This document shows, one piece after another, positions 35,844 through 44,978 of a DNA stretch of 64,000 nt. Origin of the DNA: Falsiroseomonas sp050563545 (GTDB lineage Bacteria; Pseudomonadota; Alphaproteobacteria; Acetobacterales; Acetobacteraceae); NCBI RefSeq assembly GCF_050563545.1, contig NZ_JBNXUM010000003.1:277842-341841 (forward strand). The letters run 5' to 3'. The notes beneath the pieces were generated by a model that saw only the letters and a program-made list of their open reading frames with translations, did not search any database and was not told where the DNA came from. Each line of letters begins with the position of its first letter. Position 1 is the stretch's first letter. Both the position numbers and the translations under genes were made by a program.

Positions 35844-36533
35844 TTACGCCCCGGACGCGAAGACCGTCCCGTCCTCCAGGATCACCGCGGCGGTCGCATT
35901 GTAATGCGCGACCAGCAACCCGACGGCGGCGTCGGCGTCGCGCTTCAGCACGGCATCCAGGATCGCCTGGTGTTCGGCCGCGACGTCGCGGCGGGGGAAG
36001 GCGCGGCGCGCGGCAAGCTTGCGGTAGCGCTGGTGGCGGTCGGTCAGCTGCGCGCAGAAGCCGATCAGCCAGCGCGACCCGCAATGCGAGACCAGCGCGT
36101 CGTGGAAGGCGCGGTGGCGCGCTTCCCACAGCGCCTCCACCGCGGGGTCTTCGCTGTCGAGGCCGCGCGGCGTCCGCAGCAGGCGATGGCCGGCCAGCAG
36201 CACCTGCTCCTCCCAGGCCTCGGTCGCGTCGGCCATTGATTGGCGGAGCGCGCGTTCCTCGAGCCAGCAGCGGGTGCGGGTGAGCTCGCGGAGTTCGTCC
36301 GCACTGACGCCGGGAACGGCGAAGCCGCGCTGGTCCTCGGCGGCGACGATGCCGTCGGCGGAGAGGCGGTTCAGCGCCTCCCGCAGGGGGGTCTGACCGA
36401 CCTCGTAGCGCTGCATCATCGCCTTGATCTGCAGCCTCTGCCCCGGCGGCAGCTGGCCCGACAGGATATCCGCGCGGATGCGCTCCTGCACGGAGGAGGC
36501 ATGGGTCGGCGCGGCGGTGCGCGGGGTGGTCAC
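35844..36533 (-). CDS. GntR-family (FCD domain) transcriptional regulator
   Basis: A 229-residue regulator with an N-terminal winged helix (VQERIRADILSGQLPPGQRL to VGQTPLREALNRLSADGIV, about residues 15-75) and an all-helical FCD effector domain with the usual metal-ligand pattern: RHRAFHDALVSHCG and AEHQAILDAVLKRD. The GTG start at 36533 is preferred over ATG 36617 because the perfect palindrome at 36577-36586 would otherwise lie inside the gene. It sits between the oxidase operon it leads and the divergent aromatic-degradation operon, so it probably controls both, sensing a pathway acid. Confidence 0.9.
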   Translation of the reverse strand: MTTPRTAAPTHASSVQERIRADILSGQLPPGQRLQIKAMMQRYEVGQTPLREALNRLSADGIVAAEDQRGFAVPGVSADELRELTRTRCWLEERALRQSMADATEAWEEQVLLAGHRLLRTPRGLDSEDPAVEALWEARHRAFHDALVSHCGSRWLIGFCAQLTDRHQRYRKLAARRAFPRRDVAAEHQAILDAVLKRDADAAVGLLVAHYNATAAVILEDGTVFASGA

Positions 36534-36576
36534 GCGGTCGGGTGCCTCATACACAAAACGGGTGCGGCCGGCGGAA

Positions 36577-36586
36577 ATGTATACAT
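36577..36586. promoter_or_regulatory. palindromic operator candidate for the GntR regulator
   Basis: ATGTATACAT is a perfect ten-base palindrome, A+T-rich within a GC-rich region, located 44 bases from the GntR start and 70 bases from the VOC start on the other strand. FCD-type GntR proteins commonly bind TNGTATACNA-like palindromes, which this closely resembles. One site in the shared region could control both transcripts. Confidence 0.55.
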
Positions 36587-36655
36587 CGGGGTTTACGAAC
36601 CGGGCAATATGGATCATGACTCCCGCTGTCCGAAGCCCTGGGAAGAGACGTCGGG

Positions 36656-37537
36656 ATGGTCGATTTCCCCGTCACCGCGCTGCGCAGCGTGGAGCTGCTG
36701 GTCCCCGACCTCGACGCGGCGGAGCGCTTCTACACCGCGACCTGGGGACTGGGTGTCGCGGCGCGCGCGGCTGGCCGGCTCTGGCTTCACGCGACCGGCG
36801 ACGACCATCATGTGCTGGCGCTGGAACAGGGGCCGGCGGCGATCCGCTCCGTGACCTTCCGCGCGGCGGCGCTGGACCGCGTGCTGGGCATGGCGCGCGC
36901 GGCGGGCGCCGCGATCGTCGCGCCCCCTGCCCCGCTCGACGAGCCCGGCGGCGGCGTTGCCGCGACGCTGCGCGATGTCAGGGGCTTCGTGCTGCGCCTG
37001 GTCACCGGCGACGCGCGCCGCGCCGCGCAGGCCCCGTCGCGCGACCGGCCGGACCGCCTCGCGCATGTCAACCTGAACTGCCGCGACGTGGACGCCGTGG
37101 CGCGCTTCTTCGAGGACGGACTGGGCTTCCGTCTCGCGGACCGGTCGAAGCTGATGGCGTTCGAGCGCTGCAACAGCGACCACCATGCCGTCGTGCTGGC
37201 CGAGGCGCCGGTGGATGGCCTCAACCACGTCGCCTTCAACATGCCGAGCTGGGAGAGCGTGATGCGTGCGTCGGGCCGCATGGTGGATGCGGGCTTTCCG
37301 CTGGGCTGGGGCCCCGGCCGGCATGGGCCCGGCAACAACGTCTTCGCCTATTTCGTGGACCCCTTCGGCTTCGTCGTCGAATACACCGCCGAGGTCGAGG
37401 TCGTGGCCGAGGACCATGTCGCCCGTGGCCCCGATTTCTGGGTCTGGCCACCCGGCCGCACCGACCAGTGGGGCATCGCGCCGCCCAAGTCCGACGCGAC
37501 GAAGAAGGCGCAGCTCGCCATGCTGTTCGCGCCGTGA
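36656..37537 (+). CDS. VOC-family extradiol dioxygenase-like protein
   Basis: A 293-residue, two-domain VOC protein of the size of type I extradiol ring-cleavage dioxygenases. The metal triad can be read in the second domain: His137 (AHVNL), His191 (NHVAFNM) and Glu242 (VVEYTAE). The first domain has no metal set, as in catechol 2,3-dioxygenases. It would cleave a catechol-type ring next to its hydroxyls. The hydroxylase gene follows with a GTGA overlap, and the GntR palindrome lies upstream. Confidence 0.88.
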   Translation: MVDFPVTALRSVELLVPDLDAAERFYTATWGLGVAARAAGRLWLHATGDDHHVLALEQGPAAIRSVTFRAAALDRVLGMARAAGAAIVAPPAPLDEPGGGVAATLRDVRGFVLRLVTGDARRAAQAPSRDRPDRLAHVNLNCRDVDAVARFFEDGLGFRLADRSKLMAFERCNSDHHAVVLAEAPVDGLNHVAFNMPSWESVMRASGRMVDAGFPLGWGPGRHGPGNNVFAYFVDPFGFVVEYTAEVEVVAEDHVARGPDFWVWPPGRTDQWGIAPPKSDATKKAQLAMLFAP

Positions 37538-39036
37538 CGGAACGCCACGAGGCCGTCGTCATCGGCTTCGGCCCCTGCGGCGCCGTCGCCGCGGGGATGC
37601 TCGGCCAGGCCGGCTTCGAGCTGCTGGCGATCGACCGCGCGACGGAGGTCTACGACAAGCCGCGCGCCATCGCGATCGACCACGAGATCCTGCGGCTGCT
37701 GGACGGGATGGGCGTGGCCGAGGCCGTGCTACCCTACACCGCGCCCTTCCCGCCATCGGATCACTTTGGAGCCGACGGCCTGCCGATCCGCCACATCGAC
37801 ATGGTGCCGGAGCCCTACCCCATGGGCTTCGTCCCCACCATGGTCTTCACCCAGCCGCCGGTCGAGGAAGCGCTGCGCGCGCATGCCGCAGGCCTGCCCG
37901 GCGTGACGGTCGAACTCGGCACCGAGCTCATCGCGATCGAGCCGCGCGAGGACGAGGTCCGCCTGACGCTGAGAGACGCGCACGGCAACAGGCGCGACGT
38001 CGCCGCCGGCACCGTCGTCGCCTGCGACGGCGCATCGTCCTTCGTGCGCCGCAGCCTCGGCATCGCCTTCGAGGACCTGGATTTCGACGAGCCCTGGCTG
38101 GTGGTGGACCTCCGCGTCTCGCCCTCCGGCCTGGCCAGGCTGCCGGTCAACGCCGCGCAGTTCTGCGAACCTGCGCGGCCCATCACCTACATCGTGGGCC
38201 CCGGCAACCACCGCCGCTTCGAGATCATGCTGAACCCCGGCGAGGATCCGCAGTCGATGCAGCGGCCGGAAGCGGTGATGCGCCTGCTGTCGCGCTGGCT
38301 CGCGCCGGGCGACGCCGAGCTCTGGCGCGCCGCCAGCTACCGCTTCCACGCGCTCGTCGCGTCCGAATGGCGGCGTGGCCGCGTGTTCCTGGCGGGCGAC
38401 GCCGCGCACCAGCAGCCGCCCTTCATCGGCCAGGGCATGTGCCAGGGGCTGCGCGACGTCGCGAACCTCGTCTGGAAGCTTGCCGCGGTCCGCGACGGCG
38501 CCTCGCCCGCGCTGCTCGACACCTACGGCGAGGAACGCGCGCGCCATGTCCGCACGCTGACCACGCGCATCAAGGCGATTGGCCGGCAGATCTGCGAACG
38601 CGACCCCGAGGCCGCGAAGGCGCGCGACGCCGCGCTGCGCGAACAGGGCGGCGGCCGCGCGCCGGTCGTCACGCGGCAGGAGATCGTGCCACCGCTCGAG
38701 ACCGGCCTGCTCGCGCGGGGCTCGCCCGGCGCCGGCCAGCTCTTCCCCCAGCCCTGGGTGCGCGAGGGCGCGGGCTGGAAGCGCATGGACCGCCTCGCCG
38801 GCACGGGTTGGCGCGTCTTCCTGTCCACGGCCGCACCGCCGATCCCGGGCGCGCTGCGCATCGCGCCCGACGGCGACCTCGTCGAACGCGACGGCGTCGC
38901 CGACGCCTGGTTCGCGAAGCACGGCGCGATCGCCGCGCTGGTGCGCCCCGACCACTACGTCTTCGGCACTGCCGCCGACCTCGCGCAGTTCGATGCGCTG
39001 CGCGCACAACTCACACCGATGGGAATCGCCGCATGA
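37534..39036 (+). CDS. FAD-dependent aromatic hydroxylase (MhpA-like)
   Basis: A 500-residue flavoprotein monooxygenase of the PheA/MhpA group. Motifs: VVIGFGPCGAVAAGMLGQAG at the N terminus (FAD), TVVACDGASSFVRRSLGI (DG motif near residue 165) and RVFLAGDAAHQQPPFIGQGMCQGLRD (GD motif near 290). It would insert oxygen into a phenolic ring to make the catechol for the neighbouring VOC enzyme. The GTG start overlaps the VOC stop, and the next start overlaps its own stop, so the three are translationally coupled. The best-known relative acts on 3-(3-hydroxyphenyl)propionate; the real substrate is unknown. Confidence 0.9.
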   Translation: MTERHEAVVIGFGPCGAVAAGMLGQAGFELLAIDRATEVYDKPRAIAIDHEILRLLDGMGVAEAVLPYTAPFPPSDHFGADGLPIRHIDMVPEPYPMGFVPTMVFTQPPVEEALRAHAAGLPGVTVELGTELIAIEPREDEVRLTLRDAHGNRRDVAAGTVVACDGASSFVRRSLGIAFEDLDFDEPWLVVDLRVSPSGLARLPVNAAQFCEPARPITYIVGPGNHRRFEIMLNPGEDPQSMQRPEAVMRLLSRWLAPGDAELWRAASYRFHALVASEWRRGRVFLAGDAAHQQPPFIGQGMCQGLRDVANLVWKLAAVRDGASPALLDTYGEERARHVRTLTTRIKAIGRQICERDPEAAKARDAALREQGGGRAPVVTRQEIVPPLETGLLARGSPGAGQLFPQPWVREGAGWKRMDRLAGTGWRVFLSTAAPPIPGALRIAPDGDLVERDGVADAWFAKHGAIAALVRPDHYVFGTAADLAQFDALRAQLTPMGIAA

Positions 39037-39881
39037 AGCTCGCCAGCTTCCTTCACCACGGCACCGCCAGCTGGGGCGTCGTCGGCGACGGCGTGATCCA
39101 CGACGTCGGCGCCGTGCTGCGCGGCCGCCTGCCCGATCTGAAAGCCGCCATCGCCGCCGGCGCGCTGAACGCCGCGCAGCAGGAATCCGCCGGCGCCGCG
39201 CGCATCGCGCTGGACGCGATCGAATGGCTGCCGGTGATCCCCAATCCCGACAAGATCCTCTGCATCGGCCTGAACTACGAGGAGCACCGCAAGGAGACCG
39301 GCCGGTCCGTCGTCGGCAACCCCACGATCTTCACGCGCTTCCCCAACAGCCAGACCGGCCACCTGGCGCCGCTGATCCGTCCGAAGGTCTCGACCGATTT
39401 CGACTACGAGGGCGAGCTTGCCGTCATCATCGGCACCTCCTGCCGCCACGTCGCGAAGGACGCGGCCTACGCGCAGGTCGCGGGCTATGCCTGCTACAAC
39501 GACGGCAGCGTGCGCGACTGGCAGCGCCACACCCACCAGTTCACGCCGGGGAAGAACTTCGTCGGCACCGGCCCCTTCGGCCCCTGGATGGTCACGCCCG
39601 ACGAGGTCGGCCCGATCGGCCCGCAGCGGCTCGTCACCCGCGTCAACGGCGCCGTGGTCCAGGATGCGAGGCTCGAGGAGATGCTCTTCGATATCCCGAC
39701 CCAGATCGCCTACTGCTCCACCTTCACGCGGCTCGAGCCCGGCGACGTCATCGCCACCGGCACGCCGGGCGGCGTCGGCGCCAAGCGCACCCCGCCGCTC
39801 TGGCTCAAGCCCGGCGACGTGGTGGAGGTCGAGATCGACCGCGTCGGCCTGCTGCGCAACCCCGTCGCCGACGAGACCTGA
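39033..39881 (+). CDS. fumarylacetoacetate hydrolase-family protein
   Basis: A 282-residue FAH-fold enzyme. The core reads KILCIGLNYEEHRKETG, FDYEGELAVIIG (metal glutamates), AGYACYNDGSVRDWQ and TGTPGGVGAKRTPP. Members hydrolyse C-C bonds of ring-cleavage products or act as hydratases or decarboxylases in meta pathways. Placed after a hydroxylase and a ring-cleaving VOC enzyme, it most likely acts on the ring-cleavage product. The ATG overlaps the hydroxylase stop (ATGA). A receptor gene follows after 28 bases with an AGGGAGGAAA ribosome-binding site. Confidence 0.92.
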   Translation: MKLASFLHHGTASWGVVGDGVIHDVGAVLRGRLPDLKAAIAAGALNAAQQESAGAARIALDAIEWLPVIPNPDKILCIGLNYEEHRKETGRSVVGNPTIFTRFPNSQTGHLAPLIRPKVSTDFDYEGELAVIIGTSCRHVAKDAAYAQVAGYACYNDGSVRDWQRHTHQFTPGKNFVGTGPFGPWMVTPDEVGPIGPQRLVTRVNGAVVQDARLEEMLFDIPTQIAYCSTFTRLEPGDVIATGTPGGVGAKRTPPLWLKPGDVVEVEIDRVGLLRNPVADET

Positions 39882-39909
39882 AGAACAACGAACAGGGAGG
39901 AAACCGCCA

Positions 39910-40869
39910 ATGACCACCACGACACGGCGCGCGCTGCTCGGTGCGCTCGCGGCCCTGCCCGCGCTGCCCGTCCTCGCGCAGCCCCGCAGCATCCGCATCA
40001 TCGTCGCCCAGCCGCCCGGCGGGAACCTCGACATCCTGGTGCGCGGCATTGCGGAGGGGCTGCGCGCCGAGCTCGGCACCGCCGTAATCGTGGAGAACCG
40101 CGCCGGCGGCAACGGCGTCATCGGGCTTGAGGCCTGCGCCCAGGCCGCGCCCGACGGCACCACCTTCTGCGCGGTGAACATCGAGAATCTCTCGACCGTC
40201 CCCTGGGTCGAGCCGGAGCTCTACGCGCGCTATTCGTCGATCCGGCCCGTGTCGCAGATGGCCGGCGCGCGCAGCGTCATCGTCTCCTCGATGGACACGC
40301 CGCCCGGCGACCTGCGGGACTTCGTGGCCTGGGCGAAGGGGCGCAGCGGGCTGAACTACGGCTCCTCCGGCAGCGGGTCGGCGCAGCAGCTGCTGTTTGA
40401 ATGGCTCAAGGCGCGCGACGGGCTGCAGATCGAGCACATCCCCTTCCGCGGCATCGGCGAGGCCTTCCGCGAGCTGATCGGCGGCCGCATCCAGCTGAGC
40501 TACAGCGCGCTCGCGCTCGCCATGCCGCCGATCCAGGCCAATCGCATCCGCCCGCTCGCGGTGCTCGGCCGCCGGCGCATCGCGGAACTGCCGGACACGC
40601 CCTCGCTCGGCGAGCTCGGCTATGCCTTCCCCTATGACGGACCGTGGTGGGGGCTGTCGGCGCCTGGCGGAACGCCGGACGCGACCGTCGCACGCATGTC
40701 GGAGGCCGTGCGCAACGTCGTCACCAACCCCGACTTCATGCAGCGCATGCTGGCGCCAAACTTCTTCTACGGCATTGGCTCCTCGCCGCAGGACTTCGCT
40801 GCGGTGATCACGCGTGAACGCGAGGCGAGCCAGGAACTCGTGCGCCTCGCCGGGCTGCTGCCGCGCTAG
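39910..40869 (+). CDS. Bug-family (TctC-like) solute-binding protein of the catabolic cluster
   Basis: A 319-residue periplasmic receptor with leader TTRRALLGALAALPALPVLA cut near residue 24. Family marks: IRIIVAQPPGGNLDILVRG, VIVENRAGGNGVIG, LNYGSSGSGSAQQLLFEW and DTPSLGELGYAF. As the last gene of the VOC-hydroxylase-FAH operon it probably captures the aromatic substrate, but the membrane partners are not encoded here. Its stop overlaps the convergent dehydrogenase stop by four bases (CTAG). Confidence 0.92.
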   Translation: MTTTTRRALLGALAALPALPVLAQPRSIRIIVAQPPGGNLDILVRGIAEGLRAELGTAVIVENRAGGNGVIGLEACAQAAPDGTTFCAVNIENLSTVPWVEPELYARYSSIRPVSQMAGARSVIVSSMDTPPGDLRDFVAWAKGRSGLNYGSSGSGSAQQLLFEWLKARDGLQIEHIPFRGIGEAFRELIGGRIQLSYSALALAMPPIQANRIRPLAVLGRRRIAELPDTPSLGELGYAFPYDGPWWGLSAPGGTPDATVARMSEAVRNVVTNPDFMQRMLAPNFFYGIGSSPQDFAAVITREREASQELVRLAGLLPR

Positions 40870-41924
40870 ATCGGCAGCGGAACCGACAGCTTCTCCGCCC
40901 AGGGGCGCAGCGTCGACAGCGTCTCCGGCCGCAGCGCGATGCCCCGCGCCAGCGCGGCTTCCTTGCGGCGCAGGCCGGACTCGCCGGGCAGGCGCACGGC
41001 ATCGCGGCCGGGCCGCGGCGGGCTCGCGCGGCAGGACGCCGCGATCGCGTCGGCCTGCCGGGTGAAGGCATCCAATCCGGCGAAGGCGCCGGGATCGATC
41101 ACCTGGATGAAGGCGGCATTGGCCAGGCCCTTCGGCCCGTCGGCGCGGCCATGGCCGGACAAGCCCTGGCTCAGCATCTCCGCCTGCAGCGCCCAGCCAT
41201 AGCCCTTCTGACCGTGGTCGGTGCCGCCGGCCGGCAGCACCGTCCCACCCTTCTGCAGCACCGCTGGATCGTCAGTCGGCTCGCCCCGCGCATCCATCAG
41301 CCAGGGCCGGTCATAGCGCCGTCCTTCCCGCGCCAAACGCAGCGCCATGTTGTTCGTGGTGATGGAGGCGCTGATGTCGACCATCACGGGATCCCCGCCG
41401 GTCGGGAATCCGAAGGCCGACGGCGCCGGCGACAGCGCGCCGCGCAGGCCCCCGAAGGGCGCGACCGTCGCCGCGCCGGGTGCGCAGGTCGTCATGGTGA
41501 GCACCAGCCCGCGCGACGTCGCGCGTTCCAGATAGGCCGCAAGCGCCCCCATGTGGTGCGCATTGCCGATCGCGATGCCCACCATGCCGAAGCGCCCGAC
41601 GCGCTCGAAGCCGATGTCGAGCGCGTGGGAGACGAGCCAGCAGCCCGGCAGACGGCGCCCGTTCCAGGCGATGGTCGCCCCGCGGTCGGCGATAACCTCG
41701 GGCTCGCCATCCCGCGCCATAACGCCGGATTGCAGATCCTCGAGGTAGCGCGGCAGCAGCGCAACGCCATGCGTGTCGTGACCGAGCAGGTCGGCTTCCG
41801 CCAGCACCTCCGCGACGACGCCGGCCTTCGCCGCCTCCAGCCCCGCCGCGCGCAGCAGCGCCGCGGCGAAGCCGCGCAGCCCGTCCACCGTTATCCCACC
41901 CGGCCCGTCCATTCCGTCCCCCAC
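40866..41924 (-). CDS. malate/L-lactate dehydrogenase-family (Ldh_2) oxidoreductase
   Basis: A 352-residue NAD(P)-dependent 2-hydroxyacid dehydrogenase of the Ldh_2 family, which is not related to the Rossmann-type LDH. Marks are LGHDTHGVALLPRYL (catalytic His region), GNAHHMGALAAYLERA, DISASITTNNMALRLAREG and GTDHGQKGYGWALQAEML. It could reduce or oxidise a 2-keto acid from the aromatic pathway next door, although it is on the other strand. A start at 41912 (MDGPGG) is also possible. Confidence 0.9.
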   Translation of the reverse strand: MGDGMDGPGGITVDGLRGFAAALLRAAGLEAAKAGVVAEVLAEADLLGHDTHGVALLPRYLEDLQSGVMARDGEPEVIADRGATIAWNGRRLPGCWLVSHALDIGFERVGRFGMVGIAIGNAHHMGALAAYLERATSRGLVLTMTTCAPGAATVAPFGGLRGALSPAPSAFGFPTGGDPVMVDISASITTNNMALRLAREGRRYDRPWLMDARGEPTDDPAVLQKGGTVLPAGGTDHGQKGYGWALQAEMLSQGLSGHGRADGPKGLANAAFIQVIDPGAFAGLDAFTRQADAIAASCRASPPRPGRDAVRLPGESGLRRKEAALARGIALRPETLSTLRPWAEKLSVPLPI

Positions 41925-41932
41925 CCGCCGCC

Positions 41933-43924
41933 TCAGCGCGGCGCCGTCCGCCAGACCCGCATCCCGTCACGCTCGAAGGCGGCCAGCCGGCCATTGCGGT
42001 CCCATGCCGGCATCGCATCCGGCCGCGCGATCAGGAAGCCCACGCCCTCCTCCCGCAGCCGCGCCAGGGCGGCCGCGGCGTCCGGCGAGTCGCGCAGCCC
42101 CGCCAGCGCCGTCACCCGCCGCGCCGCCGCCGGCGCACGGGGCGGGCCGGAGCCTTCCATCACCCCGGGCCGCGAGAGCCAGGCCGGCACGCCGGCGACG
42201 CCGATCACCACCGTCGCGTCGTCGAACCAGACCTCCTTGGGATCGAGCCCCAGCATCGCGAAGCTCTCGCCGGGCCGGGCCTCGGCGCGGATCCAGCGCG
42301 CGGCCTCGGCCAGGCCCGGGCGCAGCGGCGTCGTGAGGTAGTTCGTCGCCGCCCAGGCCATGCGCGGCTGCCGCGCCGCTGGCAGCCAGAGCGCCGCCGA
42401 TCCGAGCGCGAGCACCGCGCCGAGCGCGAGCGGCACCGGCCGCGCCAGCGCGGGAAAGGCCAGCAGCGCGAAGCGCGCCGCCCAGGCCGTCGTCACCGCC
42501 GTGAGCAGCACGAAGGCGCGCTGCCGGAAATCGGTGATGTCGCCATGGAAGGGCATCGGCGCCAGCAGCATCAGCAGGCAGGCCCAGCCTGCCAGCAGCA
42601 GCGGGAACAGGTCGAAGCCCGCCAGCGCGCGCCGCCGGCCGAGCCAGGCCGCCGCCAGAGGCACCAGCAGCCCGAGCACGCCGGTCATCGCCAGCAGCGC
42701 CAGCACCAGACCGATCGGCGCGGCGCCGGCCGGGCTCAGCGCCCGGTCGATCGCGGGATAGACCCCGTCGATGCCGGTCGGGTTGTGCCGGATGAACAGC
42801 GCCTGCAGGTGCCAGAACAGGTAGTATTCCCACCCGCGCTCCGCGATGGTGTGCCGCCCGATCCAGAGCAGCGCGGCGATCCCCGCGGGCAGGCCGGCCG
42901 CCATCGCCAGCAGCCGCAGCCGCAGCGACGGCCAGGGTAGCAGCAGCCAGGCCGTCGCGGCGAAGGGCACGACCAGCCAGACGAAGATGTGGGCGCGCAG
43001 CATGAAGGTCAGCGCCAGCATCACGACCGCTAGGCCGAGCTGCCCCCAGCCGCCTTCCCGCGCCCAGGCCACCAGCATCCCCGTCGCCGCCAGCGCCACC
43101 GGCAGCGCGAAGAGCGAGCCAGGTGCCGTCTCCATCATCCAGTGGAAGCCGAGGAAGCCGTGCTTCAGCCCGTAGAGCGACGGGTCGGGCAGCAGCGCGA
43201 AGAGCAGCAGCGCCAGCGCCCCGCAGGCCAGGCCGCCGAGCGCCCGGCCCAGCGCGAGCGTCCCGAGCGGCATCATCGCCGCGCCGAGCGGGAACCAGAA
43301 GGCCGTCACCGCATCGAGCGGCGCAATCAGCCCGAGACGCACCGGCAGCGCCGCCAGCGCATGCGAGCCCGTGTGGTAGAGCGCGGAGGGAATGCCCGCG
43401 AGCGCGATATCGCCGCGCTGCATCGCCAGGGGATCGCCGATCTGGGCGATGGTCCCGGCATGGATGAAGACGTCCATCCACATCCGGATCGGCCCGCCCG
43501 CAACGAAGCCCGCATAGCGCGCGCTGGCATCGAGCGACCACAGCGCGGCGAAGCCGAAGGCGGCGACCAGCGCCAACCGCCACGCCGGGCCGTTCTCGTC
43601 CTCCGGCGCGCCGAAGCGCAGCCCGACCAGGCCGAGCGGGATCAGCGCCCCGCCGAACAGCGGGTCGCCGAGCCCCACGACCCCCGGCAGCATCAGCAGA
43701 TGCGCCGCGACGGCGAGGCCGAGCAGCAGCGCCGTCTCCGACGGGATGAGCAGCCCGGCGGTCCGGCCGGCGAGCCGCCCCCAGCCCAGCGCCGCCAGCC
43801 CGAGGCCGAAGCCGAGCAGCCCGAGCGCGACGCCCCCATTGGCCGCCACCACCACCCCCAGCAGCGCCGGCAACAGGACGATGCCGGCCAGGACCGGGGG
43901 GCGGAGGGAAGGCAAGCGGGTCAC
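41933..43924 (-). CDS. polytopic membrane glycosyltransferase-like protein (GT39/ArnT-like)
   Basis: A 663-residue protein with roughly 14-16 hydrophobic helices and a C-terminal soluble part of about 150 residues (from TPLRPGLAEAARWIRAE). An aspartate in the first long loop (MWMDVFIHAG) is where GT-C enzymes carry catalytic acidic residues, but the loop is not clearly conserved. These enzymes move sugars from lipid carriers on the periplasmic side. The GTG at 43924 is taken because upstream codons are antisense to the methyltransferase. The dehydrogenase lies eight bases downstream on the same strand. Confidence 0.7.
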   Translation of the reverse strand: MTRLPSLRPPVLAGIVLLPALLGVVVAANGGVALGLLGFGLGLAALGWGRLAGRTAGLLIPSETALLLGLAVAAHLLMLPGVVGLGDPLFGGALIPLGLVGLRFGAPEDENGPAWRLALVAAFGFAALWSLDASARYAGFVAGGPIRMWMDVFIHAGTIAQIGDPLAMQRGDIALAGIPSALYHTGSHALAALPVRLGLIAPLDAVTAFWFPLGAAMMPLGTLALGRALGGLACGALALLLFALLPDPSLYGLKHGFLGFHWMMETAPGSLFALPVALAATGMLVAWAREGGWGQLGLAVVMLALTFMLRAHIFVWLVVPFAATAWLLLPWPSLRLRLLAMAAGLPAGIAALLWIGRHTIAERGWEYYLFWHLQALFIRHNPTGIDGVYPAIDRALSPAGAAPIGLVLALLAMTGVLGLLVPLAAAWLGRRRALAGFDLFPLLLAGWACLLMLLAPMPFHGDITDFRQRAFVLLTAVTTAWAARFALLAFPALARPVPLALGAVLALGSAALWLPAARQPRMAWAATNYLTTPLRPGLAEAARWIRAEARPGESFAMLGLDPKEVWFDDATVVIGVAGVPAWLSRPGVMEGSGPPRAPAAARRVTALAGLRDSPDAAAALARLREEGVGFLIARPDAMPAWDRNGRLAAFERDGMRVWRTAPR

Positions 43925-44012
43925 CGATCCGTCGTTGCAACCGCCCGCCGGGGCGTCAAGCCCGGCGCCGGCGGGCTGGACAAGCGCCGCCGCCTGCCGC
44001 ACCAGCGCCGGC

Positions 44013-44978
44013 ATGGATGGGGATCGGCCCTTGCGGGACCCGGAACCGGCGGCGGGGGCGGGCGCGCGCCGCCTGTGCCTGGCCTGCGGTGCGGCCGAAC
44101 CGATCGCCGCGGCCGGGCCGGTCTGGCCGCCCGGCCACCCCTGCCCCGCCTGCGGCCATGCGGTGCCGGTCGAGGAAGGCATCCCCCTCTTCGCCCCCGC
44201 CCTCGCCGACACCGTCGCGGGCTTCGACCCCGCTTCCTTCGCGCGGCTCGCTACGATGGAGGAAGGCCATTTCTGGTTCGTGCCGCGCAACGCGCTGCTC
44301 GGCGGGCTGGCCGCGCGGCACGCGCCGGGCGCGCGGCGCATCCTCGAGATCGGCTGCGGCACCGGCTTCGTCCTCGCCGAGCTCGCCCGCCGCTTTCCCG
44401 CCGCGCAGCTTGTCGGCAGCGAGCTCCATCCCTCCGGCCTGCGCACGGCGCGTGACAGGCTCGGCGCCCGCGCCGCCTTCGCCCAGATGGATGCCCGCGC
44501 CATCCCCGCGGAAGGGGCCTTCGACCTGATCGGCGCCTTCGACGTGATCGAGCACATCGAGGAGGATGAGGCCGCGCTGGCCGCCATCCACGGCGCGCTG
44601 GCGCCAGGCGGCGTCGCGATCGTCGCGGTGCCGCAGCATCCCTGGCTCTGGAGCGAGGCGGACGAGGTGGCGCACCACGCCCGCCGCTACCGCCGCGGCG
44701 AGATGGAGGCGAAGCTGAAGCGCGGCGGCTTCGCCGTGCTGCACAGCACCTCCTACTGCGCGCTGCCGCTGCCGCTGATGATGGCGAGCCGCGCCCTGGC
44801 CCGGCTGCGCCGGCGGGCTGGCGAGGCGCCGCAGGCCTCCGAGGTCGAGGCCGCGCCCCCCGGCCCGGTGAACGCCGCGCTGCGGGCGGTGCTGCAGGCC
44901 GAGGTCGCGCTGGGCCGGGCGGGGCTGCGCTTTCCCGTCGGCGGGTCGAGGGTGGTGGTGGCGCGCCGCGGGACATGA
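44013..44978 (+). CDS. class I SAM-dependent methyltransferase with N-terminal zinc ribbon
   Basis: A 321-residue protein. The N terminus has two CxxC pairs (CLAC, CPAC, residues 24-55) that probably form a zinc ribbon, followed by a Rossmann methyltransferase: ILEIGCGTGFVLAELARRFP (SAM motif I), FDLIGAFDVIEHIEEDE and LAPGGVAIVAVPQHP. The tail is helical with basic patches. Such proteins methylate sugars or lipids in polysaccharide clusters. It starts the plus-strand run of the glycan cluster, with a 4-base overlap to the next gene. Confidence 0.88.
   Translation: MDGDRPLRDPEPAAGAGARRLCLACGAAEPIAAAGPVWPPGHPCPACGHAVPVEEGIPLFAPALADTVAGFDPASFARLATMEEGHFWFVPRNALLGGLAARHAPGARRILEIGCGTGFVLAELARRFPAAQLVGSELHPSGLRTARDRLGARAAFAQMDARAIPAEGAFDLIGAFDVIEHIEEDEAALAAIHGALAPGGVAIVAVPQHPWLWSEADEVAHHARRYRRGEMEAKLKRGGFAVLHSTSYCALPLPLMMASRALARLRRRAGEAPQASEVEAAPPGPVNAALRAVLQAEVALGRAGLRFPVGGSRVVVARRGT

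Noticed and set aside
41933..44587. Extension of the membrane glycosyltransferase to 884 residues
   Set aside because: The additional 221 residues are Ser/Ala/Pro-rich and antisense to the zinc-ribbon methyltransferase; the hydrophobic protein starts at GTG 43924.
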